From Labilithrix luteola (lineage in GTDB: Bacteria; Myxococcota_A; Polyangia; Polyangiales; Polyangiaceae): a stretch of DNA of 5,360 nt. The first letter of the stretch is position 1. The number at the start of each line of letters is the position of its first letter. Where the stretch lies: positions 1 through 5,360 of the forward strand of contig JAMFST010001344.1 of the NCBI GenBank assembly GCA_026225435.1. The letters are read 5' to 3'. Positions 4,980 through 5,360 of this stretch are shown piece after piece. Both the position numbers and the translations under genes were made by a program. The notes beneath the pieces are model-generated. The model saw nothing but the letters and a program-made list of their open reading frames with translations, did no database searches and was not told the origin of the DNA.

Positions 4980-5360
4980 TCAGGAAGACGGCGGGGCGTC
5001 CGGCGCTTCGTAGTTGGTGATGAAGTCCTGCGGCACGTGCGGACCCCAGAGGTAAAAGCCGTCCTCCGGGCTCTGCGTGCTTGCCGGCCAGTCCACGCTC
5101 GCCGGGATGTGGTCGATGTCGAACGAGTACTCGGAGTAGCTGCCCCAGGGGTCGCGCACGTAGTGGAAGTAGTTCGAGCCGAGCACGTGGCGGCCGAGCC
5201 CCCAGCCGGCCGCGAAGCCCTTGTCGGCCATCTGCATGGCGCCGATGCCGATCTCGTTGATCGAGGCGACGTCCCAGCTCAGATGATGCAAGCCGGGCCC
5301 CTCCGATTTGACGAACGCGATCATGTGATGATCGCTGCCGTGGATGCCGTGCATGAACGC
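4980..5360 (-). CDS. Type I extradiol ring-cleavage dioxygenase (VOC family), C-terminal half
   Basis: The final 126 residues of a vicinal-oxygen-chelate protein; the start lies beyond the right edge (the first two codons in the window read Ala-Phe in frame before the internal Met at 5354). It resembles 2,3-dihydroxybiphenyl/catechol 2,3-dioxygenases, which cleave catechols next to the hydroxyls using Fe(II). Counting from the window edge, the second-module active-site pattern is present: SDHHMIAF (His11/His12, acid-base region), GLHHLSWD (His26, metal ligand), GRHVLGS (His58), Tyr67 in YFHYVRDP and Glu77 in SYSEYS (metal ligand). His58-Tyr67-Glu77 spacing of 9 and 10 matches His241-Tyr250-Glu260 of BphC. 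The other metal His, at the start of this module, must be upstream. A tail EDGFYLWGPHVPQDFITNYE is typical of this subgroup. The aromatic substrate cannot be named. Confidence 0.88.
   Translation of the reverse strand, partial: AFMHGIHGSDHHMIAFVKSEGPGLHHLSWDVASINEIGIGAMQMADKGFAAGWGLGRHVLGSNYFHYVRDPWGSYSEYSFDIDHIPASVDWPASTQSPEDGFYLWGPHVPQDFITNYEAPDAPPSS

Overview
The window is high-GC DNA from a bacterium, and every convincing gene lies on the minus strand, so transcription runs from high to low coordinates. The high GC, the lipoprotein-rich secreted proteome style and the presence of an ECF41-like sigma factor fit a soil-type, large-genome bacterium. A myxobacterium-like (Myxococcota) host is my best guess, but it rests on overall style and not on a marker gene.

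Reading in the direction of transcription (right to left): 5360-4980 is the C-terminal half of a type I extradiol ring-cleavage dioxygenase (VOC fold), cut by the window edge. 4932-4609 encodes a 107-aa protein with a DUF2786-like N-terminus and a C-terminal CxxC...CxxC zinc-ribbon-like knuckle. 4580-4413 is a 55-aa single-pass membrane peptide. 4364-3135 is an FAD-dependent amine-oxidase/phytoene-desaturase-like oxidoreductase, overlapping by ATGA a 308-aa ECF sigma factor (3138-2212) with a fused SnoaL-like C-terminal domain, of the ECF41 type. 2169-1785 is a decayed remnant of a Baeyer-Villiger-type flavin monooxygenase (4-hydroxyacetophenone monooxygenase-like C-terminus), truncated at the 5' end and frameshifted. 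1733-312 is a papain-superfamily cysteine peptidase of the bleomycin hydrolase/PepC-like (C1B) type carrying a lipoprotein signal peptide. 304-1 is the N-terminal part of a cupin protein, cut by the left window edge.

Two themes emerge. The ring-cleavage dioxygenase, the Baeyer-Villiger monooxygenase remnant and the cupin are of kinds found in aromatic-compound degradation clusters, and the genes between them look like unrelated housekeeping or accessory genes, so an old catabolic cluster may have been interrupted and partly lost. The second theme is a two-gene oxidoreductase/ECF41-like sigma unit, translationally coupled, with a possible self-recognised promoter placed so close to the oxidoreductase ATG that its mRNA could be leaderless.

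No rRNA, tRNA, CRISPR array, transposase or convincing intrinsic terminator is visible. The only stretch over 300 bases without an intact gene is about 1734-2211, which holds the monooxygenase pseudogene.
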